Of a DNA stretch of 64,000 nucleotides, positions 17,156-26,263 are shown in pieces; within the stretch, counting starts at the first letter, position 1; every line of letters starts with the position of its first letter. The position numbers and the translations under genes are program-made. The stretch comes from Fodinicurvata halophila (lineage in GTDB: Bacteria; Pseudomonadota; Alphaproteobacteria; Kiloniellales; DSM-21159). Location: positions 806,001 through 870,000 of the forward strand of contig NZ_JBHSCW010000003.1 in assembly GCF_042651425.1 (NCBI RefSeq), in the 5' to 3' direction. The notes under the pieces are model-generated. The model made no database searches. It was given only the letters and a program-made list of their open reading frames with translations, and was not told where the DNA came from.

Positions 17156-18207
17156 CAGACAGCAGCCGCCTGAGCCGGTTCGTCGGGAGTGGACCGGTCA
17201 ACAGCCTTGAAGTCGCGCCCCATGGTCTCCAGGCAACCGTTCCGTGCCAGGTCAACTGCCACGCCAATGGCGTGCGCGAAGCCCAGGGCATCCGTTCCGC
17301 CATGGCTTTTCACCGTGATGCCGTTGAGGCCGAGGAAGACAGCCCCGTTGTAACGCCGCGGATCGACACGTTTGAGCAGCTTGCGCATGGCTGGGCGCGC
17401 CAGGAGATAGCCTATGCTCGCCAGCAGAGAACTCCGGAACGTCCCGCGCAGGAACTCGGTATAGAGCTTGGCGGTGCCTTCCGCGGTCTTGAGAGCCACA
17501 TTGCCCGTAAAGCCATCGGTCACGACGACATCCACCGTGCCCTTGGTAATGTCGTCGCCTTCGACGAAGCCGTGGAAGCGGCCGGGCAGATTCAGGCCAC
17601 TCAGTTCCTGGCGTGCCTCGTGCAGGATCTCATGGCCCTTCAGTTCCTCGGAACCAACGTTGAGGAGCCCGTAGGTCGGCTCCTTGATTCCCAGTACGGA
17701 GCGGGCGAAGGCATTGCCCATGACCGTGAACTGAACGAGGTTGCGAGCATCGCATTGGACATTGGCACCAAGGTCCAACATCACCGTCTCACCGCGCAGC
17801 GTCGGGAAGAAAGACGCAATGGCCGGACGATCGACTCCCGGCAGCGTCTTGAGGACGAACTTGGCCATCGCCATGAGAGCACCGGTGTTCCCGGCCGATA
17901 TGGTGGCTTTCGCCGCACCTTCCTTGACGGAGTCCAGCGCCATGCGCATGGAGGATGACCTGCGATTGCGCAAGGCCACCGAAGGCCTGTCATCAGAGGA
18001 GACGGCCTCGTCCGTATGCACGATACGCGACACCGCCTTCAGCTTCTTCATGCGGTCGAGAAGCGGGCTGATCTCCGACTCGCGGCCGAAGAATATGAAG
18101 TCCACCTGGGGATAGCGGGTGCGCGCAATTTCGGCGCCACGCACAACCATCGCCGGAGCATGGTCGCCGCCCATCGCATCCAGTGCCAGCGTCAGACGCT
18201 CAGTCAC
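17155..18207 (-). CDS. plsX: Phosphate acyltransferase PlsX
   Basis: PlsX converts acyl-ACP to acyl-phosphate, the acyl donor for PlsY in phosphatidic acid synthesis. The 350-residue protein begins at GTG and shows LALDAMGGDHAPAMVVRGA at the N-terminus, TISAGNTGALMAMAKF, and the VVTDGFTGNVALKTAEG segment, all family hallmarks. It stands between rpmF and fabH, as in many proteobacteria, linking phospholipid and fatty acid initiation. Confidence 0.98.
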   Translation of the reverse strand: MTERLTLALDAMGGDHAPAMVVRGAEIARTRYPQVDFIFFGRESEISPLLDRMKKLKAVSRIVHTDEAVSSDDRPSVALRNRRSSSMRMALDSVKEGAAKATISAGNTGALMAMAKFVLKTLPGVDRPAIASFFPTLRGETVMLDLGANVQCDARNLVQFTVMGNAFARSVLGIKEPTYGLLNVGSEELKGHEILHEARQELSGLNLPGRFHGFVEGDDITKGTVDVVVTDGFTGNVALKTAEGTAKLYTEFLRGTFRSSLLASIGYLLARPAMRKLLKRVDPRRYNGAVFLGLNGITVKSHGGTDALGFAHAIGVAVDLARNGCLETMGRDFKAVDRSTPDEPAQAAAV

Positions 18208-18249
18208 AGCTAAAATCCTGAAAGCAACAGTAAGGCCGCCGCCGATGCG

Positions 18250-18435
18250 TCAGTATTCGCTCTTGGGCTCAAGAATCTGACGCCCGCGGTACTTGCCGGT
18301 CTTGAGGTCAACGTGATGCGGACGACGAAGCTCGCCGCTCTCCTGATCCTCGACATATGCCGGCGTGCTCAGGGCGTGATGAGACCGGCGCTTATCCCGA
18401 CGGGACTTTGAGACTTTCTTCTTGGGTACTGCCAT
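18250..18435 (-). CDS. rpmF: 50S ribosomal protein L32
   Basis: A 61-residue ribosomal protein of the large subunit, starting MAVPKKKVSKSRRDKRRSHH as is typical. It has no CxxC zinc pair, so it is the zinc-independent form normal for alphaproteobacteria. It sits between the DUF177 gene and plsX, the usual location. Confidence 0.98.
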   Translation of the reverse strand: MAVPKKKVSKSRRDKRRSHHALSTPAYVEDQESGELRRPHHVDLKTGKYRGRQILEPKSEY

Positions 18436-18547
18436 GACACTCTCTCGTTTACAAATGCAGGCCGTGACTCCACGGCTAGCTGTGTTTCATCCAAAATACC
18501 ATTGCCCAACAGGCTCGCCACTACCTAACGCCTGCGGCGCTTTTACT

Positions 18548-19114
18548 CTAGCGGTTTTTCTTGAGCTCCTTCAATTTACTGAACGGAGAAACCTTCTCAG
18601 AAAACTCCTCCTCAACCGCTTCACTGCCCCACTGACTACGTTCCAACTCCGCCTCCGGCTTGCGCGGGAAGGATGGCAGGGCAATTGCCATCTGCTGGGT
18701 CAGCAGTTCGCCGAGATCCAGCATCTGCCCGTTCAGTGGCTCTCTGTCCTCCTCCGGATCAACGGTAACCTCCTCTTCCAGAAGCTCCTGTGTAACTTCC
18801 TGCTCGTCCGGCGAGAGCAGATCGAAATCAAGGGAAAATTCCTCCTCGATCTTCACCTCCACCGGCTCAAGGCTGACCACACATTGCTGTACCACACCAG
18901 CCCTTACAGTTCCGTTCACGTGCAGACCACGGCCGGCCCTGACCTTCTTCAGCTTCAGCACCCCTTCCAGGTAATCCAGTGAGAGGAGCTCGAAGCGCTG
19001 CACCAGAGAATCCCGCTCCTCCGCTTCGGCTGCAATCTCCTGGATCGTCTCCGTGCTGCCTAGCCCAGACAGGCTGACAGGCCTTGAAAACTCGGTTTCC
19101 GGAAACTGGCTCAT
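18548..19114 (-). CDS. DUF177 (YceD) family protein
   Basis: A 188-residue acidic protein of the DUF177/YceD family. Homologues in other bacteria and plastids are implicated in 23S rRNA accumulation and are found beside rpmF. The conserved part is VNGTVRAGVVQQCVVSLEPV, followed by an acidic loop with FSLDFDLLSPDEQEV and the C-terminal DLGELLTQQMAIALPSFPR stretch. One of the usual cysteine positions is retained (QQCVVSLE). It leads the rpmF-plsX-fabH-ihfA run on the minus strand. Confidence 0.9.
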   Translation of the reverse strand: MSQFPETEFSRPVSLSGLGSTETIQEIAAEAEERDSLVQRFELLSLDYLEGVLKLKKVRAGRGLHVNGTVRAGVVQQCVVSLEPVEVKIEEEFSLDFDLLSPDEQEVTQELLEEEVTVDPEEDREPLNGQMLDLGELLTQQMAIALPSFPRKPEAELERSQWGSEAVEEEFSEKVSPFSKLKELKKNR

Positions 19115-19183
19115 GGATCAACCGAAGTAAAAATGAACCTCCACCTCGCATCGAGAGTGAGGTCCGTGTCGAAGAAAGTCGTG

Positions 19184-19212
19184 AACCTATGCAAACTGCC
19201 CTGGCAGGTCAA
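19184..19212 (-). promoter_or_regulatory. Possible promoter of the DUF177-rpmF-plsX operon
   Basis: On the minus strand TTGACC (19207-19212) and TAGGTT (19184-19189) are spaced by 17 bp. The -35 match is good and the -10 is weak. The -35 overlaps the end of the bc1-chaperone gene. Confidence 0.35.
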
Positions 19213-19781
19213 TCTTTCTCTCTGGCCGTGTCGGGCGTGATGAAGCTTGCCTCACCTTTAAGAATATATGGGGTTTCCTGTTCGGCAAGAAAAGCGTCCA
19301 AACGATAAAGATAGCTCGTCATGGCGTCGAGCACAGCACCCGGGGGGACCTCGGCGGAAGTGCCATAGAGGTTGCGCAACAAGGCGCCGCGCAGCGCGTT
19401 GTTCCTGTCGCTGTCCTGCTTTTCGTCCAGCGCCTCCTCGTAGGCCTTCACACGCCCATAGAAAGCCTCTCCCACACGTTTCAGACGCGGTCCGACCGAA
19501 AGATCTCCGATGCCGCTTTCACGCAGGCTCTGATCCATGTCGTAGATGAAGAAATCGAACAAGGCCTGGGACAGGGTGCGCGCCTCTTCGCTGTTCTCTT
19601 GCCTGAGACGTCGAATCACCATGCAGAGATGGAGGAGGAGAAGTTCGAAACGTCCTTCCGTACTGTCCGGAACAGAATAATCGGTGTAGAATTCCGATCT
19701 GCGCGATTGCAGCATGATGGATTCGTACAGGGAACTGGCCGCGTGCTCTCCGGGGTCCCTAGGGAAGATGCGACGAAACAA
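19209..19781 (-). CDS. Ubiquinol-cytochrome c chaperone family protein (CBP3-like)
   Basis: A 190-residue protein of the ubiquinol-cytochrome c chaperone family, whose mitochondrial relative Cbp3 assists cytochrome b synthesis and bc1 complex assembly. The characteristic segments are FELLLLHLCMVIRRL, ALFDFFIYDMDQSLRESGIG and the following VGEAFYGRVKAYEEAL. The start is a TTG at 19781 with a GAGG ribosome site nine bases upstream; other in-frame starts would remove conserved residues. In alphaproteobacteria this gene regularly precedes the DUF177-rpmF pair. Confidence 0.9.
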   Translation of the reverse strand: MFRRIFPRDPGEHAASSLYESIMLQSRRSEFYTDYSVPDSTEGRFELLLLHLCMVIRRLRQENSEEARTLSQALFDFFIYDMDQSLRESGIGDLSVGPRLKRVGEAFYGRVKAYEEALDEKQDSDRNNALRGALLRNLYGTSAEVPPGAVLDAMTSYLYRLDAFLAEQETPYILKGEASFITPDTAREKD

Positions 19782-19885
19782 GGGGAAAATCCTCGAGGCT
19801 GACGAGATGACTGTGCAACGGCACTTGAAATGCCCGCTTATCCGGCGTTAATCAAGCACAGGCAACGTCGCCCCTGACCGGCAGG

Positions 19886-20467
19886 ATGATTGGTAGGCTC
19901 ATGCAGAAAACAGCAAGCAAGACATTTCGCGACCCGGCTGGAAGGGTCGGGAAGTTCACTCTCCTCTCCCTTGCCGCAGCCGGGGTGCTGATGGCAGGAG
20001 CCTGCTCACCGCGGGTCAACGTTCACGGCAATCTGCCGGAAGACGAGACAATCTCTGAGATCCGCCCGGGTGAGAGCAACAGAAACCAAGTGGTCAGCCT
20101 GCTTGGCACGCCTTCGACAATGTCCACCTTCCAGGACGATGTCTGGTACTATATCGGCCAGCGCGAAGAGCAGGTGGCCTTCTTCAAGCCCGACATCCTC
20201 GAGCGCAAGGTGCTGAAGGTCCAATTCAGCACCAACGACGTTGTCTCAGACACACAGCTCTACACCCTGGCTGAAGGCCAGGAAATCGACCTCGTAGAGC
20301 GCGAGACACCGACAGAGGGTCAGGATATCACGATCCTGCAACAGCTGCTTGGCAACATCGGACGCTTCAACGTCGATGACAACACCGGTCGCGGAAACAC
20401 CGGACCGACCACCGGCTCGCCGGGGGCACCGGGTGATGCCGGCGGAGGCAGCGGAGGCGTCTTCTGA
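19886..20467 (+). CDS. bamE: Outer membrane assembly lipoprotein BamE
   Basis: A 193-residue SmpA/OmlA family lipoprotein, a small subunit of the BAM machine that inserts beta-barrel proteins. A hydrophobic signal segment (LLSLAAAGVLMAGAC) ends in a lipobox-like AGAC with the lipidated Cys near residue 40. The BamE fold follows with ISEIRPGESNRNQVVSLLG and the TFQDDVWYYIGQREE stretch. The C-terminus is a Gly/Pro/Thr-rich tail absent from E. coli BamE. An alternative ATG lies at 19901. It is divergent from the bc1-chaperone gene. Confidence 0.93.
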   Translation: MIGRLMQKTASKTFRDPAGRVGKFTLLSLAAAGVLMAGACSPRVNVHGNLPEDETISEIRPGESNRNQVVSLLGTPSTMSTFQDDVWYYIGQREEQVAFFKPDILERKVLKVQFSTNDVVSDTQLYTLAEGQEIDLVERETPTEGQDITILQQLLGNIGRFNVDDNTGRGNTGPTTGSPGAPGDAGGGSGGVF

Positions 20468-20510
20468 TCGCAGCCACCCCCTGCGGAGAAACAATCGAGA
20501 TAATATAGAA

Positions 20511-20543
20511 AGGGGAGGCTGTCGCCAGCCTCCCCTCTTCTTT
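20511..20543. terminator. Bidirectional terminator between bamE and hppA
   Basis: Perfect 11-bp arms AGGGGAGGCTG (20511-20521) and CAGCCTCCCCT (20526-20536) enclose TCGC and are followed by CTTCTTTT. The two genes converge here, and the AGAAA-rich left flank allows function in both directions. Confidence 0.85.
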
Positions 20544-20564
20544 TGCCATGATCCCTGTTCCCGC

Positions 20565-22664
20565 CTATGCGGCGAGTACAGCCAACAGCAGCAGGGCCAC
20601 GACGTTGGCGATCTTGATCATCGGATTGATGGCCGGACCGGCGGTGTCCTTGTAGGGATCGCCGACCGTATCACCGGTCACGGCCGCCTTGTGCGCCTCG
20701 GATCCCTTGCCGCCATGATTGCCATCCTCGATGTATTTCTTGGCGTTGTCCCAGGCACCGCCTCCCGCGGTCATCGAAATGGCCACGAACAGCCCGGTGA
20801 CGATTATGCCAAGAAGCATCGCCCCGACGGACGACAGGGCCGCCGACTTTCCGGCAATGGCATAGATCACCAGATAAAGCACTATCGGCGACAGCACCGG
20901 CAGCATCGACGGCACCACCATTTCCTTGATGGCCGCCTTGGTCAGCATATCGACACAGTTGCGGTACTCCGGCTTGCCGCTGCCATCCATGATGCCCTTG
21001 ACCTCACGGAACTGTCTGCGGACCTCTTCCACGACGGCAGCGCCGGCACGGCCAACGGCCATCATGCCCATGGAGCCGAACAGGAAGGGCAGGAGCCCGC
21101 CGATGAACAGGCCGATCACCACCCATGGGTTGGACAGGGCGAAGTTCACTTCAACGCCCGCAAAGAAGGGATAGTCGGCTGAGTTCGCCGCGAAATAGCT
21201 GAGATCCTCGGTGTAGGCAGTGAAGAGCACCAAAGCGCCCAGGCCGGCCGAACCGATGGCATAGCCCTTGGTCACCGCCTTCGTGGTGTTCCCCACGGCA
21301 TCCAGGGCATCCGTGGTGTTGCGCACCTCTTCCTCCAGGTCCGCCATTTCCGCGATCCCGCCGGCATTGTCCGTCACCGGGCCATAGGCATCGAGGGCCA
21401 CGACCATGCCCGCGAGCGCCAGCATCGTCGTCACGGCAATGGCGATGCCGAACAGGCCGGCCAGCAGGTAGGTGCAGATGATACCGGCCACGATGATCAG
21501 GGCCGGTATGGCGGTCGCTTCCATGGACACCGCCAGCCCCTGGATGACATTGGTGGCATGCCCGCTTTCCGAAGCCTTGGCGATGGAGCGCACCGGACGG
21601 TACTCGGTGCCCGTGTAATACTCGGTCACCCAGATGATCAGCCCGGTTACCACCAGGCCCACGATGCCGCAAAGATAGAGACTCCAGCCAGAAAAGCTCT
21701 TGCCGGCAACCTCGAAACTCTCACCCAGGCCGATCACCCAGGCGGTGACGGGGAGAAGCAGAATGAGCGATATAACAGAGCAGGCCAGGAAACCCTTGTA
21801 GAGGGCCCACATGATGTTGGTGCTGTTGCCCAACTTGACGAAGAAGGTCCCGATCACCGAGCCGATGATGCAGGTGGCCCCAATGGCCAGGGGATAGATG
21901 AACATGCCGGTTTCGGCCCCGAAATAGATCGAGGCCAGCACCATGGTTGCCACCACGGTCACGGCATAGGTCTCGAAAAGGTCCGCCGCCATGCCGGCGC
22001 AGTCGCCCACGTTGTCGCCCACGTTGTCGGCGATCACGGCGGGATTGCGCGGGTCATCCTCAGGAATTCCGGCTTCGACCTTTCCCACCAGGTCAGCGCC
22101 CACATCAGCGCCCTTGGTAAAGATGCCGCCGCCCAGTCGGGCAAAGATCGAAATCAGCGACGCTCCGAAGCCCAGGGCCACCAGGCCGTCGATCATACCG
22201 CGGCCCTCAATGCCCATGAGCAGCAGAACCACGTAGTATCCTGCAACGGCAAGCAGGGCGAGGCCCGCGACAAGCATACCCGTGACCGCCCCAGACTTGA
22301 AGGAGATCTCCAGGCCCCGTGCAAGGCCATGGCGTGCAGCTTCCGTGGTCCGTACGTTTGCGCGAACCGAGACGTGCATCCCGATATAGCCGGCAGCCGC
22401 CGAGAGCACCGCGCCAATCAGGAACCCGATCCCCACTTCAATCGAGAGGATCAGAGAGATGATGACGAAGATGACGAGCCCCACGATCCCGATCGTGCGG
22501 TACTGACGATTCAGGTAGGCGCTTGCCCCCTCCTGGATAGCCGAGGCGATTTCCTGCATCCGCTCACTGCCGGGACTGGCAGTGAGCACGGAGCGCGACG
22601 CCCAGACTCCGTAGACAACGGCGAGAAGGCCACAAAGCAAAACGAAGGCCAGCACGAGAGTCAT
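20565..22664 (-). CDS. hppA: K+-independent H+-translocating pyrophosphatase
   Basis: This membrane pump hydrolyses pyrophosphate to move protons outward, conserving energy from biosynthetic PPi. About sixteen transmembrane helices are expected. Visible signatures are GGGIFTKGADVGADLVGK and DNVGDNVGDCAGMAADLFET. In GNTTKAVTKG a Lys and a Thr occupy the positions that mark the K+-independent class. I place the start at the ATG at 22664 (699 residues), preceded by a GGGGGA run; a GTG 18 bases upstream is in frame. Such pumps are common in Rhodospirillales. Confidence 0.96.
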   Translation of the reverse strand: MTLVLAFVLLCGLLAVVYGVWASRSVLTASPGSERMQEIASAIQEGASAYLNRQYRTIGIVGLVIFVIISLILSIEVGIGFLIGAVLSAAAGYIGMHVSVRANVRTTEAARHGLARGLEISFKSGAVTGMLVAGLALLAVAGYYVVLLLMGIEGRGMIDGLVALGFGASLISIFARLGGGIFTKGADVGADLVGKVEAGIPEDDPRNPAVIADNVGDNVGDCAGMAADLFETYAVTVVATMVLASIYFGAETGMFIYPLAIGATCIIGSVIGTFFVKLGNSTNIMWALYKGFLACSVISLILLLPVTAWVIGLGESFEVAGKSFSGWSLYLCGIVGLVVTGLIIWVTEYYTGTEYRPVRSIAKASESGHATNVIQGLAVSMEATAIPALIIVAGIICTYLLAGLFGIAIAVTTMLALAGMVVALDAYGPVTDNAGGIAEMADLEEEVRNTTDALDAVGNTTKAVTKGYAIGSAGLGALVLFTAYTEDLSYFAANSADYPFFAGVEVNFALSNPWVVIGLFIGGLLPFLFGSMGMMAVGRAGAAVVEEVRRQFREVKGIMDGSGKPEYRNCVDMLTKAAIKEMVVPSMLPVLSPIVLYLVIYAIAGKSAALSSVGAMLLGIIVTGLFVAISMTAGGGAWDNAKKYIEDGNHGGKGSEAHKAAVTGDTVGDPYKDTAGPAINPMIKIANVVALLLLAVLAA

Positions 22665-22797
22665 GATGTTAATTTCCCCCACTTCCCTGATTTAAGACTG
22701 CTGTTACCCCCAGCAGGTTCCGGATTTTCCGGCATTTTGAAGTTGCGCCGAAACGATGACAGAAACCTGATAGACGTGCAACAAAGCTTACCGAAGC

Positions 22798-22827
22798 AAA
22801 AAAGGCGCGGCCAAAGCCGCGCCTTTT
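22798..22827 (-). terminator. Rho-independent terminator of the chemoreceptor gene
   Basis: Perfect 12-bp arms AAAAGGCGCGGC (22800-22811) and GCCGCGCCTTTT (22816-22827) enclose a four-base loop. On the minus strand a run of seven T residues follows, as expected for the end of the chemoreceptor transcript. Confidence 0.92.
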
Positions 22828-22851
22828 CTTGCCATTTTATGAGGCAAAACC

Positions 22852-25578
22852 CTATCCTGCCCGAACCTTCTCAACGAAACTGTCAACTTCGCCCCGCAAG
22901 GTATCGGCCTGGCGGGAAAGTTCTGCTGCAGAACTCAGAACCTGATTGGCGGCAGCACCCGTTCCCTGGGCATCCTCGCTGACCTCCTCGATGTTCTGAT
23001 TGACCTTCTGAGTCCCCTCGGAGACGCGGTTCATGGTGTTGGCGATCTCGTCCGTCGCCGCCCCCTGCTCTTCCACCGCCGCAGAAATGGAGGTGGAGAT
23101 TTCGTTCATCTCCGAGATGACCCCGGAAATGCTCTGGATCATCGAAACGGTGTCTTCCGTGGCATTCTGGATGCCGGAAATCTGCTGTGAGATTTCCTCG
23201 GTGGCCTTGGCGGTCTGGTTGGCCAGGTTCTTGACTTCCGAAGCCACCACGGCAAAGCCCTTGCCGGCCTCGCCGGCCCGCGCCGCCTCGATGGTGGCGT
23301 TCAGTGCCAGCAGGTTCGTCTGCTCGGCAATGTCCTGGATCAACTTCACAACATCGCCGATCTTCTGCGCTGCCTCGGACAGGCCGGCCACCTGGGTATT
23401 GCTGGCTTCCGCACTCTCGGATGCCTTGGAGGAAATCTCGTTGGAACGAGCGACCTGGCGTCCGATTTCGGCAATGGAACCTGCCAGTTCCTGAGCGGCG
23501 GACGCGGCTGTCTGCACATCCGAGGAGGCCTCCTGGGAGGCCGAAGCCACGGTTTGCACACGTTCGCCGGTCTGTTTGGCTGTATCGCTCATGGAGCCGG
23601 CCGTGGTTTCCATCTCCTTGGCGGAAGAGGATACGGAGTCGACCACGGACTTTACGCTGCTTTCGAAGGCTCCGGCCAATTCGAGCATCTCCTGGCGGCG
23701 ACGCTTGGACTGCTCGGCGCGTTCCTGTTCGTTGCGCGTCCGCTCCTCGGCGGCTTCCGCCAGATTATCCCGGAAAACCGCCAAGGCATTGGCCATGTCG
23801 GCAATCTCGTCGCGGCCGCCGGACGGCACATCGGCTGTCAGGTCCCCGCTGGAGATTTCCTTCATGGAATACGACAGGCGCGCGATCCGATCGACGAGAT
23901 GACGGCCGACATAGAGCCAGGCGATCAGCACCGAGATGACCATACTGGCCACAGCAATCCCGATCAGCCAGACCTTGCTGGTCTGGATCGCATTCTCGAC
24001 CGAAGCTGTTCCGGCCTCCAGGCCCGATTCCACTTCGGAGATGACCGTACTCACGCCCTCGCGCAAACCCGCCACGGCACCGTCAACCTCTTGAGCAGCG
24101 GTGGTGGCTAGAAAGCGGGCCTTGCTTTGAGCCCTACGCTCTTCGAACAGGCCTCCCTCACCCTCTCCAACTGCGGACAGGGCGGCAAAAGCCTGTGGCA
24201 GTTCCGTATCGCTGTAATCCGCCAGAGCAGCACTCGCCCGTTCCTTGGACTGGGAGAAAGACTGCTCCAGTGCGTCGATATCCGAAACATTTCCGGCTGC
24301 GGACACGCGAGTCAGGACACCCAGCATGAGATTGGCTTCCGCTTCGACCCGCATGAGGCTGAAAAGTGCGCCCACGTCATTCTGGATCAATTCGGACAAA
24401 GCTTCGGTATTACTGTTGGTTGCCTCATCCGCCCCATCCAGGATCTGGCTGTAGACCTTGGAGACGACCGGACCCATTTCATCGAGAAAGGTGCTGTTGA
24501 GGGCAACCGCTTCCTCGAGCTTGGCCTGCAGGGTCCGGGCATATCGAGAGCGCGAGTAGGCCGGTGCCGCGAGCAGCTCCTTCTGCGCCTGGAACACGCT
24601 TTCGTCACCACTGCCAAGAGCCGCGTAATCATCCACGGCCGCCGCCAGGGCCTCATTCTCAAGCTGCTCGTTCAGGCTGCGGACCTTCCCGTCGAAACTT
24701 GCCAGACGCGTGATGTACTTCATCTCCATCTCTCCCAAGGTGGATTCTTCCTCCACATTGGGAGCCTGGGACAGGATTGAGGAAAGGTGGCTGGCATCAA
24801 TCAGGGCATCAAGCGCATTGCGCAGAAGACCCACCTGACGCCGCACGAGAGAGCGAATGGTATCACCCGCTGCCAGCGTGGTGTCCTCTACAGCTGTCTT
24901 GAAATTCAATTGCACGGAATCGAGTGTGTCGCGAACCTGCTGCAACAGGACTTCGTGCTTTTGGGCGGCTTCCTCTTCCAGGCGCGCGATCTCCTGACCA
25001 TGAGACAAGGCTTGGCTAACGCGTTCATCCAGGCTGTTCATGGTCGTGGACAGGCTGTCCACTTCCTGGCTCAGCTGATCTAGGGAATCGTTCCTGACAC
25101 CATAGCCTTGGAGCTCCTCCATCCGCGCACGAATGGCTTTGATTCGTTGATCGATCTGCTGGGTCAGGTCTTTTCGGGCGCTCTCATTCGCCGTTCGTGC
25201 CAACAGCGGTGCATCGGAGGCCAGCTGCAAAGCATCCCCCCGCAGCCTAAGTGAGGCATTCATGGCCGGCACATCCCGCTGGGTCGCACTGCCGTAAGCC
25301 TGTTCGACATTGCCGTAAGAAAACCAGGCGACACCGCTGGCCAGAAGCGTGAGTGCGACCACTCCTCCGAAGGCGCAGTACAGACGCGCACGAATACCGA
25401 TCCGCCCCAGGTTCGGCATGAAGCCGCCACCCTGGCGCGAATCCTCCGATTCCATGCCGGCCTCGGCCTCGGAGACTTCCTCCTGGTTCTGGGTCAGGTT
25501 TTCATCCTCTTCAGCAACGCTCTCCTGAGAGGCTTCACGCCCTTCGGAACGTCCCTTTGCAAATGGCCAGAGCTTCAT
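22852..25578 (-). CDS. Methyl-accepting chemotaxis protein with long periplasmic sensor
   Basis: A 908-residue transmembrane chemoreceptor. A 65-residue acidic cytoplasmic N-terminus precedes TM1 (about 68-88). A mostly helical periplasmic sensor of about 446 residues follows, then TM2 (about 535-556), HAMP (about 557-609) and the MCP signalling domain with the hairpin tip ASEVKNLANQTAKATEEISQ. No C-terminal NWETF-type tether is present. The ligand is unknown; the helical sensor recalls helical-bundle (HBM or larger) domains. The start at 25578 has a GGGA site; a TTG 12 bases upstream is also in frame. It is a single-gene unit. Confidence 0.93.
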   Translation of the reverse strand: MKLWPFAKGRSEGREASQESVAEEDENLTQNQEEVSEAEAGMESEDSRQGGGFMPNLGRIGIRARLYCAFGGVVALTLLASGVAWFSYGNVEQAYGSATQRDVPAMNASLRLRGDALQLASDAPLLARTANESARKDLTQQIDQRIKAIRARMEELQGYGVRNDSLDQLSQEVDSLSTTMNSLDERVSQALSHGQEIARLEEEAAQKHEVLLQQVRDTLDSVQLNFKTAVEDTTLAAGDTIRSLVRRQVGLLRNALDALIDASHLSSILSQAPNVEEESTLGEMEMKYITRLASFDGKVRSLNEQLENEALAAAVDDYAALGSGDESVFQAQKELLAAPAYSRSRYARTLQAKLEEAVALNSTFLDEMGPVVSKVYSQILDGADEATNSNTEALSELIQNDVGALFSLMRVEAEANLMLGVLTRVSAAGNVSDIDALEQSFSQSKERASAALADYSDTELPQAFAALSAVGEGEGGLFEERRAQSKARFLATTAAQEVDGAVAGLREGVSTVISEVESGLEAGTASVENAIQTSKVWLIGIAVASMVISVLIAWLYVGRHLVDRIARLSYSMKEISSGDLTADVPSGGRDEIADMANALAVFRDNLAEAAEERTRNEQERAEQSKRRRQEMLELAGAFESSVKSVVDSVSSSAKEMETTAGSMSDTAKQTGERVQTVASASQEASSDVQTAASAAQELAGSIAEIGRQVARSNEISSKASESAEASNTQVAGLSEAAQKIGDVVKLIQDIAEQTNLLALNATIEAARAGEAGKGFAVVASEVKNLANQTAKATEEISQQISGIQNATEDTVSMIQSISGVISEMNEISTSISAAVEEQGAATDEIANTMNRVSEGTQKVNQNIEEVSEDAQGTGAAANQVLSSAAELSRQADTLRGEVDSFVEKVRAG

Positions 25579-25708
25579 GAGTATTCCCAACCGATCAATT
25601 CATTACATGACAGACATGCTTTTCTGTTTCGCACGAAAGTCTTGATGACCGGTTAATGGCATGGCCATGAGTGGATTTTAAGCAGAACCCCGAGCATCCC
25701 GCGTGGAA

Positions 25709-26164
25709 TCAGTTCAGAACGCCGGTTCCCAGAGGACGGCGGGAAATATCGCGCACCAGCACATCACGCAGTTGGCCTTCTTCAAAACTGTCCTCGACGG
25801 CCACCTGCAATCTTTTCTTGAGAAAAGGCAACTCGTTCTCATTTTCCCGGATACGACGGTAGGACATCAAGCCATGAAGCTGCGCCAGCATGGCATCGAC
25901 AAGACGCGGCATCATCTCTTCCGCCTCGTGCAATGCAGTCTGCCCCGCCAGCTCCAGTTCCACCTGCAACTGTATCTGTTCGACAATCACGCCCTCTTCG
26001 ATGACCGGCACAACCAGCGGCGGAACCGCCACATACTCCGACAAGATGGGCTGTGCAGCCTGGCTATCCTCCTCACCCGCACCCGGCAGACCGAATTGCC
26101 AATAGCCGATTCCGCCGGCTGCCAGGAGAAGCAGGAAGAAAGAGATCAGAAGGACACGCTTCAC
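25709..26164 (-). CDS. Membrane-anchored FliL-like protein
   Basis: A 151-residue protein starting at GTG with one N-terminal membrane anchor (about residues 4-21, LLISFFLLLLAAGGIGYW) and a predicted periplasmic domain. The domain begins with the PPLVVPVIEEG segment and ends RDVLVRDISRR, an arrangement similar to FliL-family proteins that bind the flagellar stator. The similarity is weak, and no flagellar genes are adjacent. It lies 118 bp upstream of the chemoreceptor gene on the same strand, which fits a motility link. Otherwise it is a hypothetical membrane protein. Confidence 0.5.
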   Translation of the reverse strand: MKRVLLISFFLLLLAAGGIGYWQFGLPGAGEEDSQAAQPILSEYVAVPPLVVPVIEEGVIVEQIQLQVELELAGQTALHEAEEMMPRLVDAMLAQLHGLMSYRRIRENENELPFLKKRLQVAVEDSFEEGQLRDVLVRDISRRPLGTGVLN

Positions 26165-26263
26165 AGAAGATCCGTTTCATAAGCAGGACAGACCGCTCGC
26201 CCTCCCTGCAAGAGCAGGGAAGACGTTCCTTTCATTGTCGCACATCCCAGCTTAACAGGCTCT

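Noticed and set aside
21558..22982. 474-codon open frame opposite hppA
   Set aside because: His- and Gln-rich shadow of the pyrophosphatase gene; crosses the chemoreceptor terminator.
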